This document shows, one piece after another, positions 24,477 through 36,831 of a DNA stretch of 64,000 bases. A program made the position numbers and the translations under genes. Below the pieces are notes generated by a model. That model had not been told where the DNA came from and ran no database searches. It saw only the letters and a program-made list of their open reading frames with translations. Within the stretch, counting starts at the first letter, position 1; every line of letters starts with the position of its first letter. This DNA is from Oikopleura dioica. Taxonomy: Eukaryota; Chordata; Appendicularia; Copelata; Oikopleuridae. The stretch lies in assembly GCA_907165135.1 (NCBI GenBank), contig OU015567.1:3787001-3851000 (forward strand). Reading direction: 5' to 3'.

Positions 24477-26225
24477 TTACTTTCTTTTACCCTCTTTCCC
24501 AGATCTTTTCTTGTGCCAGGCGGCATTGATCCCCATCGTAGTAAAGTACGCAATAAAAGCAATGAAGAGAAGCCAAAAAGGTTGAAAATTGAAGCGAATT
24601 ACATCTTTCTTCGACTTTTGTTTTTCTCGAGCTTAAAAAATGAAGGCTGCTCCTGGATCGCGCGGAATCCTGGATTGCGCGGATCCCGGATCGCGCGAAT
24701 TCCTTGATCACGCGGATCGGGTGATTCAGGATTCTGCGCGATCCAGGATTTCGAAAAAAATCAGAAATTCAATTTACAATTTTGCTTTTCTTATCAAAAA
24801 TGGCCAGAACTGTTGGTAAACCATGTAATTCTTATCTTTTCAATTCAGAAATGTAAGAATATCAAATAAATAGAACCTTCAACGAAGTCATCATTCAACT
24901 ATTTTTAGTTGTTTGATTTCCGGGACCTAGTAGGCTACTTTTATGCGCAGGGATTAGCAGCGCGCAGGTTCCATTTAGAGTTGACAAATGGATTGCAGTC
25001 CCTGATTTTCGTCGGGACAGATTAGGATAAAAATTGAGAGCTATTCTTATTTAAGATAAATACTTTATCATCATTAACGATTTCCTTGATTTCCTTCTCT
25101 TGATTCTTTTCAAAACATTTCTCAAATAACTGTCTGTCCCTGCGAAAATCTGGGACTACCTTCCATTTGTCACCTCCGAATGGAACTTGCGCGCTGCTAA
25201 TCCCTGCGCATAAAAGTAGGTCCCGGAAATCACACAACTAAAAATAGTTGAATGATGACTTCGTTGAAGGTTCTATTTATTCGATATTCTTACATTTCTG
25301 AATTGAAAAGATAAGAATTACATGGTTTACCAACAGTTCTGGCCATTTTTGATAAGAATAGCAAAATTGTAAATTGAATTTCTGATTTTTTCGAAATCCT
25401 GGATCGCGCGGAATCCTGAATCCCCCGATCCGCGTGATCAAGGAATTCGCGCGATCCGGGATCCGCGCGACCCAGGATTCCGCGCGATCCAGGAGCAGCC
25501 AAAAATGAAAGCTATAATTTATAGCCTATAAATTCAGAAAACTCACTGATGCAGGGATTAAACGAGAAAATATTTTGCCGGTCGAGACAAAGCTCCAAAG
25601 CAATTCTGTCATTTTCGTCAGCTCTCAAGCTTTCGCATTCGCACCACCATCCGCCAAAAGCCTCCAGAGATGTAGCGCATTTTTGAGAAATTTTTCCTGG
25701 ACATTGATTTTTCGCCCTTGCTTTGAAAATTCCGATCGGACAGACTTGTTCAATGTGCTCAAGTCGTTCGAAACAATCGTGTCTCTCTGTGCACTGAGCG
25801 TAGGCAACTGTAAGTACAGACATTCAAAAAAGAAACAACTGAATCTTAACCATTGCAATCGGAGAACATCTCTCGATTGAGACAATCCCATGGTTTAAAT
25901 TCCAACTCTTCCGGTACTCCCTGGCAGTTCTTCTCATGATTGCAACACTGAAAAGCCTTTTGAGTGATGTTTTCAGGAAGATCTGCGTAGAAAAAGTTGA
26001 CGATCGATTCAACACATTCGGATTGTTGATTTTTGTCGCAAGTAGTCACATGATTCTTTCAAGGGATTTTATGGCCAGATATAATCCTAGATATTCCTTT
26101 AATTTTAAATCCCTTTCACAAAAAGCAATGTTTGGAGATATCCTTTATTCGCCCGCCACATTTCTCGTCTGCCAGACATTCTTCGAAAAAATCTCTGCAA
26201 GACATATCCACCGCTTCCCATTTCA
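24477..26225 (-). CDS. One-pass membrane protein with GDNF-receptor/GAS1-type cysteine domains
   Basis: Exons about 26225-26143, 26055-25851, 25807-25548 and 24604-24477. The ectodomain is cysteine-rich with GDNF/GAS1-domain spacing: CRDFFEECLADEKC, CDKNQQSEC, CCNHEKNC, CTERHDCFERLEHIEQVC, CATSLEAFGGWWCEC. The last exon, found by phase (ATC A|GTGAG to AAAG|AT), adds a single membrane segment (FWLLFIAFIAYFTTMG) and a short basic tail (HKKRSGKEGKRK). That layout recalls GFRAL more than GPI-linked GFR-alpha. The start codon and first junction are unresolved: the frame needs a GA donor near 26142, or another unseen exon; a TATATAAG lies upstream near 26430. The last intron is mostly a transposon (24645-25501). 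Ligand and partner unknown. Confidence 0.6.
24645..25501. mobile_element. 857-bp foldback (Mutator-like) element with 9-bp target duplication
   Basis: Two arms of about 370 bases are nearly perfect reverse complements (left from GGCTGCTCCTGGATCGCGCG, right ending with its complement), separated by a roughly 110-base unique spacer. The element is bracketed by AAAAATGAA at 24636-24644 and 25502-25510, a 9-bp direct duplication. Nine-base duplications with long inverted arms are characteristic of Mutator-like elements. The outer 100 bases of each arm contain repeated GATCGCGCG/GATCC blocks. No transposase frame. It lies in the last intron of the cysteine-rich receptor gene; removing it and one duplication copy leaves a normal 77-nt intron. 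The arms could form a long double-stranded RNA when transcribed. Confidence 0.85.
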
Positions 26226-26534
26226 CTAAACTATTTTACTTTTTCTGACAGCTATATTATTCGTTTTACATTTGAAGCACATTTTCGAAAACTATCAATT
26301 TTTGCTCATTTTTATACCTCAAAGAATCATTAATTCATTCAGGGTTGAGCCGGGTCATTCATTAATGGCCCTCATCATCGTCTACTTTACTGTATGTCTT
26401 CACGTCTCGAAATTCTACATGCATGATCTTATATAACAAAATATAACACTCAATAGAGCACTTGAATTCCCCCGCCGGAAATTTTTATCGCTTTGTAAAT
26501 TTTAACACAGCCCCTTTTTATGGCATTGACCGCT

Positions 26535-26540
26535 TATAAA
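26535..26540 (+). promoter_or_regulatory. TATA box of the GH1 glycosidase gene
   Basis: TATAAA in the context CGCTTATAAATTG, 70 bases before the ATG at 26605 and 125 before the ATG at 26660. Position is right for a TATA box with a short 5' UTR. Confidence 0.45.
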
Positions 26541-26659
26541 TTGAAAAATCTCGGTAGAATAGTTCATTAGATCCTGACAGGATTTGAGAGAGAACTACAG
26601 AAATATGAAGCTTTTTGTTCCGATCGGAACCGCTGTTGCTTGGCACAGTACTTATCAAG

Positions 26660-28632
26660 ATGTCGAGCTTGGATCAGAGTCTGGTAACGAACCGCTTCCT
26701 TTACGAACTAAGCGGTCTTTTAGCAAAATGCCAGCCTGACCCAGATCGAGATTCGATCACTTCTGGCGAGTTCCCTAAAGGCTTCAAATGGTCCTTCGCA
26801 ACTGCTGCCTACCAGATTGAAGGAGCTTACGATAAGGATGGAAAGGGTCAAAATATTTGGGACAAGTTTTCAAACGAAAACAATCCATGCCACGTCGAGG
26901 ACTGTCAAAATGGAAATGATGCATGCAAGAGCTATATGAACATGGATCGGGATGTCGGGGTGAGAGAGCCAATTGAAGCGTTTATTTTTGACTGAAGAAA
27001 TTAAGAATATGGCGAAACTCGGGATTGAAAACTACCGATTTTCATTTTCCTGGGCTCGATTGTGCCCAAAAGGAAAATGTGGCGTCACAGGAGGTTAAAA
27101 TCATGAAATGGGTTAGATCTTAAAAATTGTTTCAGAGCACAGTGCCGCTGGAATCAAACATTACCATGATTTTCTGGATAAGTTGCAGGCTGCGAATATC
27201 GAGCCATTCGTCACTCTCTACCACTGGGACCTTCCCCAAGCACTGCAAGACGAGTACGGTGGTTGGGCGAATGAAACCGTCGTCGATGATTTCGGAGATT
27301 ACGCGCGATTCGTCTTTCAAGAATACGGCGACAAGGTGGATTACTTAATGCGTTTCATTATCTGCGCAGTGTCAGATTATTTTAAATAACTCGGTTTTGT
27401 CTAAAAATAACACGCCGAATGAGTGCATCCAAATTTGATGCCAAAAGTTCACAGCCTTTTTAACACTATTTTCAGGTTAAAAACTGGATAACGCTGAACG
27501 AGTCCGAAGTCGTCTGCGATCTCGGCTACGGAGCTGGTTTCTTTGCACCGGGTCTGACCGGTTGGGGACCCCAATTTCACTGTAGACATCATACAGTCCT
27601 CGCGCACGTGAAAGCTTATCATATTTATGATTCTGAATTTCGAGCAAGACAAGGCGGTAGAATTGGAATCACGATGAATACCAACTGGTACGAGCCAAAT
27701 TCAGGAAATTATTTGAAAAGACAATTTTGATTAATGAATTAATGCGGATTTTTCAACTTGAATCAAGACTTGCAAGCTGACAAAGACGCTAGCCAGCGAT
27801 GGATGGACGATCAGCTTGGCTTCTGGGCCGATCCGATCTACCGCACTGGAGATTATCCTCCATCGGTTTTGGCGCGCATCCCTGACTGGGCCCTTCCACG
27901 AATGACGGACGAGCAGAAGAAGCTAAATCTCGGAACAGCTGACTTTTTCGGACTCAATCATTACACCACTTCTTTGGTCAAAGACTGCGACAACAACGGG
28001 GTACTTTCACAAACCCCCTTTTTTGTATAACTTTTATAAAAGAACAACTGCGGTAGCTCCTGGACCGGACTTGGTTGCTCCGAATGGCCCCAAGCTGGGT
28101 CTGGCTGGCTCTTCAGCGTCCCTTGGGGATTCCGTCGCATTCTTTCTTACATTGACCAAACTTATGACTCGAATAAGTACCCAATTTTCGTCACTGAAAA
28201 TGGCATCTCTTCCCGTGGAAATGGAACTGATTTGAACCCAGAGCTGGATGACGCTTGGAGAATTCACCACTACACAAATTACATCGGTACTTGACAATTT
28301 TGCTAGCGTAAGAAACTTCAACTCGAGTTCAAAGGTCAAATGAAACGAGCGATTGAAGAGGACAAGGTCAACGTTCAAGTCTACACGGCGTGGTCACTGA
28401 TGGACAATTTCGAGTGGACAACCGGCTATCACGAGCGATTCGGACTCATGTGGACTAATTTTACGTCTGACGAACGGTCTGTTAAAAAGTGATTATTGTT
28501 TTGATGCTTATTTAAAGCCATACGTACTTCAAAGACTCGGCAAGATTCTTTGGCAGAACAGCGATGACCAACTGCTTGAGCGTGGAAGGAGATACCTCTA
28601 CCTGTCCCAAAGCGTTTTTGAACCTTGAATAA
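26660..28632 (+). CDS. GH1 family beta-glycosidase (lactase/klotho-type)
   Basis: Retaining glycoside hydrolase of family 1. Eight exons: 26660-26959, 27006-27093, 27136-27335, 27476-27704, 27768-28000, 28043-28285, 28328-28488 and 28518-28632. Signatures: [16 protein letters not shown] near the start, [26 protein letters not shown] (acid/base Glu), FVTENGI (nucleophile Glu), WSLMDNFEW. Both catalytic glutamates are present, so it should be active. Two junctions keep the frame only with non-GT donors: 27705-27767 (GA-AG) and 28286-28327 (GG-AG); another intron is just 29 nt (28489-28517). An ATG at 26605 opens a signal-peptide-like stretch (MKLFVPIGTAVA) in a different frame, so the true N-terminus is uncertain. 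Substrate cannot be told; relatives split lactose, glucosylceramide or plant glycosides. Confidence 0.88.
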
Positions 28633-29638
28633 ATTAGAAAAACTCAATTTTTGGCAAAGAAAATCGCTTGATTCTCTTTTTCCATTCTTTCGGATGTTTC
28701 CATAAATGTATTTTGAGGATTGATAAAGAAGTTGGTCCGCAACAATGATGAGTAAAAAAAGATATTGATAGTAAAATGAGCATGATACCATACATAGCTT
28801 TTAATTGAAATTAGTTAGTTAACTTTTTATCATCTTGAAATTGAGTCGGTCAATATTTGACTTTGAAACGCCACTCGAGCAGTAGTAAAAGAATATTTGT
28901 TTAGATTGTCAGGTTTCTGAAAAATATGCATGAAAAGATAGAAAGTCAGAAGATAGTTTTTTTTTTGCGTTTTTATTATATAATAATAAGGCGGAGTTTT
29001 ATACAGTGTGATTGTTGGTTGTTTGATGAATGGGGAGGCCTATGTTCACGGCGCTAGAATACCTTTGTTTGATTTTCAATAGTAAGTGCTGAAAAAGGGC
29101 CAATAATTCAGGATTCAGATTTTCAGAAAGTGACAGAATATGTTTAAAAAAAAAGTTATTTTTTCATGACAGTTTTTTTTCTTTTGAACAGTTTTTAGTT
29201 TTTTTTTATATTTTGATAAGTTCTGGAGGAAATAAAAAAATGTTCATCTCTTAGGAAGTAATCTGTGATTCAGTTCTTTGTTACTTTGAAGAGGTATTTC
29301 TTTGAAAAAAATAGAGAACTTGGTCTTTAGTTTATAAGTTTTTCAATTAGAAAATGCATAGACTCGACTTTGATAGTATGTTTTTTGAAAAGTTGAAACC
29401 GATAGTGATTGATACTGATAGAAAATTGTAGTAGATAGTTGTTGATAAACAGTATTTTTAAAATAGATAGAAAAAGGTTGAAGAACAATGGATGATGAGC
29501 ACGAGAGGCTAGGAGACGATCGATGATCCGATCATTTTTGCCTAACGCTTATAAATAGAATGAACCAATGGAACAGTTACTTCCATGACAGGCTCGTTAC
29601 TGCCCCGTATAACTTGTGTAAGACATAAATCGAAGCTA
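28633..29638. other. AT-rich gap between convergent genes
   Basis: Roughly 1 kb of AT-rich sequence with poly-T and poly-A runs, between the 3' ends of the GH1 gene (plus) and LARP4 gene (minus). It probably holds both 3' UTRs. No coding exon or inverted repeat seen. Confidence 0.4.
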
Positions 29639-32600
29639 CTAGCTATTGATGGAGAAATGAGCCCGTTCCTTTGAGGCGATGTCAGCCCAACGGCCCTGGA
29701 TTGGAACTGGTGACGCTATGGCTGGAATTTGAGGAGGCGACTCGACCAGATTCGGGAAGAGCTCTAACGTATTGGCTGGTGGAGGAGTCGGTGGGTGTAC
29801 GATTGTCTGAACAACCGATTCTAAAAGCATTCTCTTTCTATATTTTACCTTTTCTACATCTTGGTGTGCTTGATTGTTGTTTCTGTCGCGATCGCGGCGG
29901 TCTCTTTCTCGTCTGGGTCCACCTCGTGGACCGTCTCGGTCGGATCCTTCTCGTCGTGGCGCTCGATCGCCCGTGTATCTTCTCTCTCGTCGCTGGGGCG
30001 CGTCTCCATCCCTTCGTGATCCTCCATTACCTCGCTGAAATCTCAAGTAAACTTCATTTATCAAAAAGAGACCTTACTTTCTGCGGTCGATTTGAATCAA
30101 CGTCAGTGTCGGAGGTCTCCGATCTGTTATCCTTCACTTTCTTCTTGAATTCTACCGTTACCCAGCCGGGTTCTTCTTCCGAGTTTTCAGTTGTGGCGTT
30201 TTCTTCAGTGGCTTTTGGCGCTTCTTTCTTTAAAAAGACTTCAAAAAGGCTCGTTTTCTAGCGCTCTTTACCGCTGGAGCAGGTTCAGCTGGTCTTGTCT
30301 TTGCGGGATGTTGACGGGCGGGTGCAGTTTGACGGGGTTGTGTCTTTCTCTCAGGAGCTACTGGTCGAGTAGTTTTAGCTGATCCTCCTTTTTGAGAGTC
30401 TTTGTCAGATGATATCGAAGCTGGCTTGGGAGGAGTCGGGATTGGCTTCTCGGATGGGGGAGGAGCGGCGGGCTGGGTCTTGAACACTTCGGCCAGCGTC
30501 TTGCCGGTATTTGGCCAGGTTGATTTTGCTACAAATCGATGAGGTGAGGTTGGTTGGGTGGTTTTACCAGTTGTTGATGGCAGTGGAGCATCCTGTGGCG
30601 TGGGCTTTAGGTCTTCTTTCTTTGGCGCGGGTGCCGGCTTGGGTGATTTTCTCGTCGTTGGTCCTGCTACTGATGAAGATGGCTGCTTCTTCGGACTTTC
30701 GTTCGATTTTAGTAGGTCAGCTAAGGGATTAGTTAGAAGGAGAATAAGCCGCACTAGTCAAAAATGTTGCGGAAAGGGCGTCTTTACCTAGTGGAGGAAG
30801 GGACGGAGTTTCGCTAGATTCTACCGATGGTGGCTGAACGGGAGATTTCGCAGCCGGTAATGATTGATTCGGAGACTGATTTCCCAGGGTCGGAAAGTCT
30901 TTTGCTTCCATCGCAAATTGCGGCGGGGGAACGGGCTGAAAAGTCGCGCTCACTGCTGCTTTTCGGGTAAATATTTATACCTTTGGCTGCACTTGGGGGA
31001 GCGGCGATTTGGAAGAGGCACCGCCAGTGCGTGATCGATTGTAGTCTACAATTGATCATTTTATAATGGATGCTCACTTCTGCAAAAGTAAGCTTACCTT
31101 CGGGTGCGTTTCGAGTTCCACGAGGTCGACGAGCTCCCCGGGTCGATCGGGTAAAATGAATCGGAATTTCGGTCGGTGGAGGTACTGGGAAATTGGTTAA
31201 TTAGCTGAAGAAGGATGTAAATAGGTACCTGGATGGCCATTTTCGATTCCTTTGCGGATAAAGGGTTGGTACATCGTTCTGAAATATGCGTTAGGGGCTT
31301 GTTATGGATGGTTTTTTTTATTTGAAAACACGCTTATTTTTGATGGAGATGAAAATAAATGTATTTTCACGCATATCCATCCATTCTCAAATCCGAAATT
31401 TAAAGACGGACGCCCTTAAACTTGAAGTTTTCCAACTATGGACCAACCATCTGGTCCGATGGAGAATAAGGGCGTCCAATTAAAGAGAGATCATCACGCG
31501 AGAATTCGAAAAAAGAGATAACAGTAGAATAAGTGAAAATATGAGTGTTAACCTGCAGAACACCGGCAGCTTATTCGGGTTACTGAAATTTATATTCGTC
31601 GGTGAGGATCTTGTGAAGTTGATTGTTAAACGGAAATGCTTCTACTTTCAAATTGAATTGTTACATGGTTACCGAGCGCGAGGCACTCGTACTACTGAGT
31701 AACAATGTTACAAAGGAAACAAAGCAATCAATAGTATCAACATGTTTTAATTTTGATAAATGATTGGATAAATATTTTTGAAATAATACATATATGAAGG
31801 ATACTTACTTGTCTGCGGCAGCTTTTTTCGACTTTTTCTGGCGCAGGTGAGGAGGGAACGGCTTTTGGTACTAAGAACAAAGGTTTTAGTGATAATTTGT
31901 GATATATTTTCTGACGAATACATGCTCAAAAGCAAAAAGCCGCTAGCGGTTTCGAGTAAACCGAAGCAGCTCGGCTTCTTGAGTTTTTTTTTAATGCAAA
32001 GAAGGCGAGCAAAATCAATAAAAGTTCAGTGACCGAGGAAAACTATCCCTTCTTCAAGGAGAAATGCATTTTGAAATGAAAACAACAAATTATTTATGCG
32101 CTTGATAAGTAGCAGGCATCCTCTCTTGAGCAGCCTGTGGACAATGACCGTGGTGCCAAATTATACCTGAAATGTGGCAAAGTTCTGTATCAAGTCGTCG
32201 TTTGCATGATGCTGTCCCTGGCTTGCTGGTGGTCCAGTTGTCGAAACTGGCGGCGCTGGCGAAGGATACATATTGAAACTACCGGCCGAGTAGCCTGTCC
32301 AGCCTGAAAAAATGGAGGATTAATTCGGCGTTGAAAAGGTTGATTATTGATTTACCTTCGTGAACTTGCCGAGGGTGCGCTTGCTTTTGATAGTGGCCGG
32401 CGGAGATCTTTTTCATATGAACCTGAAAAGAGAAGTAACGAAAACGACCTCTAGAATGAACTCGTACCTTGAAGGAAGGTTCAGTTTTGCGCAAGTGCTC
32501 CATCGACTTCTGCGCGTCCTCAGCATGCGCAAATCCGACGTACCAGGTGGCATGACTCTCGCTTGAAGTTGCTAGCTCAGCACGGATTACAGTCGACGCG

Positions 32601-34007
32601 CCCTGTTTGAATTTTAGCGCAAAAGAAAGGGGTCTCCAATATACCTCGATTTTGAAAAGATTGAGAACTCGTTCCTCATCAAAGCCGATGGGAACGTCGC
32701 GTACAACAAGACGGAACTTTTCGGGGCCAGATTTTGCTCGAATCTTGAGCCCATAATCGTCAACCTTGAATACACAATGTGTGGAAGGTGTAGGGATAGT
32801 GTTTCACCTGAAGAACAGCTGATTTGGTCTGGACAAGAGTGGCAATATGCTGCTCTGGGTCGGCGACGTCTTCGATGAATTTTTTCACTTGTGCGAAGTC
32901 ACAGAGAGTCATGATTTTGACGTAGTTCTGGAAAAAAGAAGGGAGTTATTGATCTGTATTCGGACTTGTTTGCTGCCAGCCTGATAGTCAAAATTATGAG
33001 TATTTAGCATCAAAAAGATGGTCGAAAATACAGTAGTTATTGAATGGCATTGACGGCCAGGCTGACAGTATAATTGTTCGAAGATAGTAATCCTCTTTGG
33101 TTGAATGAGCGTATTACCTCGTCGTCCATCTGGCTGCGCAAGTAGTGGTCCTGCACCAAGTTGTCCTGGCTGAAGTAATATTCCAGCTGGGCAATGAGTT
33201 GATCATCGCTCGACGATGAGTACATACAAGCTGGACAAAAATGGTCATCTAGAATTGATCGTTAGACAAAAGGGTTCGACGCCAGGAAGCTACAGCTACT
33301 CAAGCTTCTTCCTAGAACTACTTACTTTAAAAACATAACAAGATGTGATGATAGAATGATGAGAGAAGTACAGCTACTTAAATGTGGCGAAATGGTGGAT
33401 TGCTCCACCCAACTCTTGTTCGATTCTAGAGTTGGGCAGAACACTAGCTAACATTACAACAAAAACATTCAGTGTTCATTCAGAGTACAATTCGGTCGAA
33501 CAATAATTCAACCTCGAGGATAACAAAGAAAATGAAAAATGACGTGAGCAATTATCGACTTTTAGAAATCCGAGAGGACAGTTTTTTACTCTGATATGGA
33601 CACATTGAAGCAGAATTATCCGACTGTTCCAAAATGAAGGCCATTTTTGAGGTCAATGTTCATCAAAAAATATAGATACACGTCAAATATAATTACGGAA
33701 AAAGTCATTATTAATGATCAATAATCATCGTGACTATCGATTGTCACGGGCCTCCTCCTCTCGGGAAAACTAATTCTCTTTACGCAGAATCGCATATATT
33801 TTATATTCATATTTTCAAGCGCGTACGTCATTTCAGATTATTATTCCGCCTTCGCGGGATCGAAAAAGGGTTGATTCATTTCAAGAAGACAACGAGGAAA
33901 ACGGCTACAACATGCCATGCATCTGGATTCATTCTATCTGACTAGGGCTAGGACTTACCATTGTTGGAAGAATGAGCATTCGAAGAGTGGAGTGAAGGGC
34001 TGAGCAT
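29639..34007 (-). CDS. LARP4: La-related protein, LARP4 type
   Basis: Cytoplasmic RNA-binding protein; LARP4 relatives bind poly(A) and PABP and stabilise mRNAs. Sixteen exons were followed; the 34007-33959 exon supplies the ATG (MLSPSLHSSNA) and the stop is at 29639. The La motif spans 33230-32808 (LEYYFSQDNLVQDHYLRSQM, then NYVKIMTLCDFAQVKK), followed by an RRM (32764-32468; FRLVVRDVPIGF, WYVGFAHAEDAQKS). The middle holds low-complexity Pro/Ser/Lys stretches, FAMEAKDFPTLG and TWPNTGKTLAEVF, which match the LARP4 C-terminal conserved pieces, and an Arg/Asp/Gly-rich segment near 30030-29850. The ATG-proximal PAM2 motif of vertebrate LARP4 is not visible. The first intron is 728 nt; most others are 30-170 nt. 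Confidence 0.87.
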
Positions 34008-36831
34008 GTCCGTTCCGCGATCAAGGAGGAAGGAGTAGACCGCTCAAACCCAAAACGCGCCCGGTCCCAAAAGCCGGTCCGAAAACGAAAGAAAACGTCT
34101 AAACTTCAACAAGTTATTTTCTTTCCGTTTTCAAATTATCTGGTTGTGCAAAGTAGAAGTTTTCGAGCTAAGACTTTCTCGATAAAAAAAGGTCGCAAGA
34201 TCTTTTCTGTTATCACAAAAATTCAGCATAATTTTCTAAAATTCAATTTCCAGCGATAAAGCACTTGAAAAAGATAAATTTGCGCCGGCATACGGAAAAT
34301 TCCCAGCGCTGCGAAAAGCAAAAAAAACGCTCGTTACTAAAAAAAATAAGGAAAAAAGAAAAGAAGAGCAAATGCGAGGCGACGTGATAACGTGCCAAAT
34401 TTGTTGAATAGAAAATTAAGCCAGTTTCTTCTCGATTGTCAGGTTCAATTTGAAGTTTGAAAATTCAAGTAGATATAATTTTGAAGCGAAAATGCCAAGT
34501 CCAAGAAGTTCAAGCAGAAACCTAATTTCACGGTTCTCGGAGCATTATCGGACATTTTTAAACAAGCAGACAAACTCTAAAGCCTTTCATTGAGATACCC
34601 TTAATCAAATGGTAGGCCAATCAGATTTGAGAAGAAATTATCGCAAAAATTCGAGTTATTTTTCGCAATTTTCGTCGATCCGAGCCACAACCCTAGAATT
34701 AATCGTAATATTTCGATGATTTCTTGTTCCGAAATGATTCTCTTGAAGTCGAAAATTATTTTATTTACTGCTTCTCGAAATTGAGAGGTCAAAAAAAAAA
34801 GAGTAGTTGTTAGTTCCTGCTCGTACGTTTAGTTTACCAACGCACTTGAGCTTCTTTTTCCTCCTTTTTTTCTTGTCGCAGTAGGCGCAAATCGATTTTA
34901 TAATACATTTTCGAACATGCACCGTAATGCATATAAATTAGTCATTAAGGAGAGCCTGCGAAAAAAGGGGAATGCATGAAGCATTAATTGGTCATATCTA
35001 GCCCCCTCCCCTCTCACCCCCACCTCAAAAATTTCAAGAGGGGTGGGGGTTCTTGAAATTTATTTTATAAAATAATTTTGCCCGAATTTCTTCGAACAGG
35101 AAATTAACCCGAGCTCTACGATTTTCTTCATCAAAAGGGGAAAACATGAACCCATAAAAAACCAAAGATGGCCCTAATAATTACCCTGGAAAGAACGGAA
35201 AAATAAAAATTGAGTGAGTAAATTTTTCATCGTAAAATACACCGGCCAGGGAAAGAACTAGTGTTTGGTCAGGCTGGCATCCGTCCAGCGTAATTTTCAA
35301 AGGAAAATTAACAATTTCGAAAAAGAAACAAAATCTCCAAGCAAAATTTCATCAAGTTCAAAAACTTTCTTTGTAGCAAAATTGTCTGAGAGACAAAAAG
35401 TGATAATAAGAATATCTAGAGCTACATGTTATTTTCTAGAATTCATCAAAGTCTAATTTTCTAGAGTCTAGCTCTAGAATTTCGTGAAATAATCAAAATT
35501 AAAAGATAAAGAAATAATAAATTCGACACAAAATTTTTTTTTCGCTATGAAAACAAATATTTTTAGGTCAAAAGCCCTTCGCGCGCGGGAATTTTCCTTT
35601 CAATTTGTATTTTGGAGCCGAAAGTTGTTGTTTTCTTCGCAAAAATCTCTGGCAGAAATGAAGGTGGGGCATTTTTGGGGAGGAGGAAAACGGTAGGGGA
35701 CGGAAAAACAAGGGGAATGGAAAGAGAGGCCAGGAGTTCTCTTTTTTTTGTAACATTATCACGCGCATGCGGCCAATGTGGCGGGCGAAGTGCGTAGGTG
35801 GCCCAGCACGGACCTGGTCGATACCTCAACGCGCCCCAAAAGGATCATCCGGCCACGGCCATTTTTTCTAAAAAAAATGCGGGAAAACGGGCTTGAAAAT
35901 TTAAAAAAAGGGAAATTGAAGCTCATTTGCCGAAATTTTCGAACTTCAGTTTTTATTAAAATTTTTGAAGAAATTCAAAGCTGCAAAAAAAAAAACCATT
36001 TTTCGGGGTAGCGGCTCAAATCGACAAAAAATTAAACAAGAATTTGATTTTTGCGACAAATTTTCTGTCATCTGATTGGTAGAATCGCAGATGTGGACAT
36101 CTGACTTGTCTACAATTGTCGCAATTTTGACCAAATTTTAGACGAATCAGATGTCCGCATTCGGCTGGTAGGCCAATCAGATCGCAGAAAAATTAACGTA
36201 ATTTTTCTGTGTGGGCAGCCAATTGCCAACCAATCAAAAGGGTGCTCTCGCCGAGTAAGCGAATCAGATTTTAGAACGAATCTTTGGGTTTGTTCCAGCT
36301 GAATGTTTTCTGAGATTTTCATTCCTATTCTGATCTCTAAAAAATTGTTTCATTTTTACTTGCAAATAAAGGTCACAAATAGAAGAATGGGTGAAGAAAG
36401 CTGCTAATCGAAATAGCTTCGTTTTTCATGCCTACGCTGTTTTCGAGTTATATTTTTAGCAGCAGAAAAAAGGAGGAGTATATTCTCAATACAAAGTAGA
36501 CGGGATCAATAATTGTCCGCATGGAACACGTCAGAATCCAGGAGTGAAAGATTTGGGGAGAAAATGACGCGATTTGAAATTAATGATTCTGCCCTCATTC
36601 AGGACTCGTCGATTATGACTACAATCGTCAATTGTAGCACAAGATAAAATAAAATCTATTGGCGAAAAATGTATCTTTATTTGCGTCCAAAGTTCGCCAA
36701 TTCTGCATTCTGCCCTTCGATCGTGAACTATTGGAGTCTAGCCAGGCAAATAAAATATTTTGGTAATTTGCTGCACTCATCTGAAAAATCTCTGCGCAGA
36801 ATTCAGAAAACAAAAATAATTTATCCCGAAA
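34008..36831. other. Long intergenic region with small inverted repeats
   Basis: Upstream of LARP4 and CPT2, which are divergent, so both promoters lie here. It contains a C-rich/G-rich block near 35004-35050 flanked by AATTTCAAGA and its complement, and an imperfect inverted repeat near 36066-36186 built from ATCTGATTGG and GGACATCTGA (including the palindrome CAGATGTGGACATCTG). CCAAT-like and ATTGG motifs recur. No coding exon is supported. Confidence 0.4.
35761..35776. promoter_or_regulatory. NRF1-like site with adjacent CCAAT box
   Basis: ACGCGCATGCGGCCAATG joins a GCGCATGCG palindrome, the core of NRF1 sites, to a CCAAT box. It sits in an unusually GC-rich patch (35745-35870), about 1 kb upstream of the CPT2 start codon. 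NRF1 controls mitochondrial genes in animals, so a role at CPT2 is plausible but inferred. Confidence 0.3.

Noticed and set aside
29671-30261. Long plus-strand open frame of 196 codons
   Set aside because: Antisense to the Arg/Asp/Gly-rich exons of LARP4; the biased codons of that region keep the opposite strand open.
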